From Melampsora larici-populina 98AG31 (lineage: Eukaryota; Basidiomycota; Pucciniomycetes; Pucciniales; Melampsoraceae), in assembly GCF_000204055.1 (NCBI RefSeq), contig NW_006768781.1, forward strand, positions 515,940-579,939: a stretch of DNA of 64,000 nucleotides. Direction: 5' to 3'. A program made the translations under genes and the position numbers. Below the pieces are notes generated by a model. It had not been told where the DNA came from, did no database searches, and saw only the letters and a list, made by a program, of their open reading frames with translations. Positions 61,762-64,000 of this stretch are shown here, in pieces (within the stretch, counting starts at the first letter, position 1; every line of letters starts with the position of its first letter).

Positions 61762-63495
61762 AAAGGTCTGAAAAAGTCCAATCAGACTTGAGTTTGCACA
61801 GTCCTTACTGTCACCATCTGAGGACCTCAACAAAGGGGAGTCTGACTTTGGTCGTGAAAATGTTTCACACTCATGTCCACCCTCTACAACAACTCTTTGG
61901 TGTGTGCACGTCGACGTGCCACACTATAATGGACACGGTGAATGTGAAGGATCTTTTATCAGAACTTAAACTTATGACATCATTACAGATTAATGAAGTA
62001 AGCAAACAAAACAAATAAGCGCATAACATAAGACGCGTGTAACAATCTCAATTAGATGTCAATTGGGCCTAAGTTGACTTGGGTTGAGTTTTCGAAGTGT
62101 AAGTGATCATCAGAATCAATGTTTGAGTCTATGAGTTTACAATTCATTGAGTAGACATTTTTGGGAATCAACGCCTCGGCAGTTGAACCGTGAGCAGTGA
62201 CGTTGATTGGGTTGACAAACGGAGCACCACCGTTCATACCGGAAGTCACAATAGAGGTGTGGTGAGAGATAAAACCCTTGTCCTTGGAAAGCAATGCAGC
62301 GACCTGAAAGCGTGGAATCAACATCATAAGCGTGTGCAAAGGGGAAGACATGCCAGTGCAAGAACCAACCTCATTGCCAGCCTCTCCTGTAGAATAAACA
62401 CAAAATGGATGAGAGGGTGAACAGGGTTCAGATTGTGACAACATAAGCTTGTAGCGTAGATATGCTTGGGTGATAGGTGGAAACGTGAGACGTCAGACAG
62501 AAAGACTACATAAAGTAACAGTGACGGATAAGCATCAATGTGAGTCAAGCGGCAGCCAATTATATAGGAATGAAGTCGATGGCAGCAGAGATGTGATGCA
62601 GAAGGAAACATACAGTGAATATGGAATGTTTTTGGTCCGTGGGCAAGGTCAGGGTGCTTGTGCCCCTGCAATGACTGTGACACGCACTGCGCTTCATGTT
62701 GACGGCGATGAGGTACCATGTATGTGGTGATTTGTGAATTGTGTCCAAGTTGGGGTACCATGAGACACAAAATCATGTGAACATCAGACTGTAAGTACAA
62801 AGGAATGTGTGTTAGCTTCTGAGTAAAGTTGAGGAAGAGTGTGTGGAGGAAATTGATGTAGTCAATGTGGCTCCATCAAGGAAAGTGGTTGGTCACAGCC
62901 CGAGGCGGTGACTTTTGTATGATGCTGATAGAAGGAATGAGCTGAGTTGGGTCAATGATGAGGGAATCCATGAGAGCGGGCCAGACTTCGCCATCGACAC
63001 TGAGTTGGGTCAAAAGTAAGATCATGGAAAGCGTAGTTCAAAACGTTCATCAAGGGGATTTGACGCCATCGGTGGTGGACCCTAACATTGGGTCAAATTG
63101 ACACATTGGTGGAGAGGCAATGTAGGACAGAACACAGTTTCAGCAGTAGGTACGAAGGTCAACAGCTTGTTATACGGCCGAAAAGAGGGAGGCAATAATG
63201 TCGAGATAGGACGTTACAACCAAAAGAGGCCTGGCCAGAAGGCAATTGGTTGGACACCGTTGGATGGCAGTGGTGATATGCAAGGTGGGGAGGTGTGACA
63301 TGTTACCTTGTGTGACCGGGAGGGAGGTACCGTTACGACTAAGATTACACATCAAGTTTAGGAATACGGGTAGAGATGTCTTTTTTTCAAAAACATCAAA
63401 TTTCCTTCTTTATGTTTGATGTTTTACATAACTATTATCAAGATTTGATCTTTTTCAAAGAAACTAATACAATATTCATTTTTGTGAAAACTTGA
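61762..63495. other. 1.7-kb region without a recognised gene
   Basis: Minus-strand frames at 62052-62444 and 62324-62800 are open, but no domain was recognised and they overlap out of frame. A short stretch LTQLSVDGEVWPALMDSLII on the minus strand near 62960 reads like protein. It could be a decayed gene or transposon; nothing firmer can be said. Confidence 0.35.
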
Positions 63496-64000
63496 TCACT
63501 TATCCTCATCCAATGCTTCAATTTCAGGAAGAGGTCCAATTGGAATAATTCTAGTAGGATTGATTTGTGGATGAGAAGTGAAATCTAATTTTTGAAAAGA
63601 AAACAAGATAAAGTAAAGATTAAATCAATTAAGCTTGAAAGAAAGATGAACATAAGGATTTTATTTAAAAGACTCACAATGGAATTTGATATGTTCAAAA
63701 TTAGTTGTATCTTTAAACGCAGGATTCTTCCAATACAAACCTAGAAGAAAAATATCAAAGATGATTCAATATCAATAATCTGACTGGAAAAAAAGAATGC
63801 AAGTAGAACTTACACTTTAACCAATGATTTAAATTAGGATAACCACCTCTAATAGTTTTCAAATTACATTTAAAATGAGTAACATAAACCACATCAAATC
63901 TAATCAAAGTGGTAAACAATCTAACATCGACTTCAGTCAACTGATCACCCATCAAATACTTTTGACCACCATCCAAAACTTTTTCAAGTCTATCAAGCGC
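63496..64000 (-). CDS. ECM4: S-glutathionyl-hydroquinone reductase / omega-class GST (partial, 3' end)
   Basis: Exons 63584-63496, 63740-63678 and from beyond 64000 to 63814 are in frame. Contains LDGGQKYLMGDQLTEVDVRL, FTTLIRFDVVYVTHFKCN, IRGGYPNLNHWLK, LYWKNPAFKDTTNFEHIKFH and the tail HPQINPTRIIPIGPLPEIE. These are hallmarks of the ECM4/GTO (Xi-class) C-terminal half; the catalytic Cys (CPWA type) lies upstream of the window. Family members reduce glutathionyl-hydroquinones using GSH in the cytosol. The 5' end is cut by the window edge. Symbol by family resemblance to yeast ECM4. Confidence 0.93.

Noticed and set aside
62052..62800. Two open minus-strand frames
   Set aside because: They overlap out of frame and neither has a domain I could name; reported only as an unassigned region.

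Overview
The window looks like a piece of a transposon-rich basidiomycete genome, most plausibly a rust fungus (Pucciniales). This rests on many short GT..AG introns, compact multi-exon genes, fungal proteins (LCL2, ARPC1, an HSF-domain factor, an ECM4-type enzyme), and BED-finger hAT and PIF/Harbinger elements with nearly every accessory region built of mobile DNA. All functional names come from recognising motifs by eye; no database search was run. A run of 100 N (15387-15486) marks an assembly gap.

Layout. 1-3.8 kb is a decayed hAT transposase with a CACTAC-ended foldback element in an intron, which in turn carries a MULE-like element. 4.15-6.55 kb is an apparently intact ten-exon phosphatidylserine synthase of the base-exchange type. 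6.9-10.9 kb is AT-rich, with small TIR elements and a tiny gene lying beside an exactly spliced copy of its own exons. 10.9-14.95 kb is a complete hAT element with 8-bp target duplications. 15.9-18.06 kb is a foldback element with roughly 300-bp arms. 18.26-22.64 kb is a second full-length hAT with one nonsense codon. 22.9-28.6 kb is a decayed DIRS/Ngaro-like tyrosine-recombinase retrotransposon (gag, RT-RNase H, YR) that contains a 282-bp hAT-type MITE.

30.8-48.4 kb is a gene island almost free of transposons: ubiquitin-conjugating enzyme (UBC4/UBE2D type), an HSF-domain transcription factor, a possible Pol I factor, an LRR protein, LCL2, ARPC1 and a multi-pass membrane protein. 48.4-61.5 kb returns to mobile DNA: a dead Harbinger transposase, a Myb-like accessory fragment, a palindromic array of about 35 alternating 10-bp motifs, and a nearly intact two-gene Harbinger element sitting inside a second CACTAC foldback element, which sits inside a tandemly duplicated host sequence. 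The window ends inside a glutathionyl-hydroquinone reductase (ECM4/GTO) gene.

The transposon reading frames share one decay mode. Almost every internal stop is TGA where an arginine CGA codon is expected, which points to C-to-T change at CpG. The most complete hAT (10.9-14.9 kb) lacks such stops and has CpG-dense ends, so it is probably the youngest. The exon totals of six of the seven complete island genes and the synthase are divisible by three; one junction, in the membrane-protein gene, stays unresolved.
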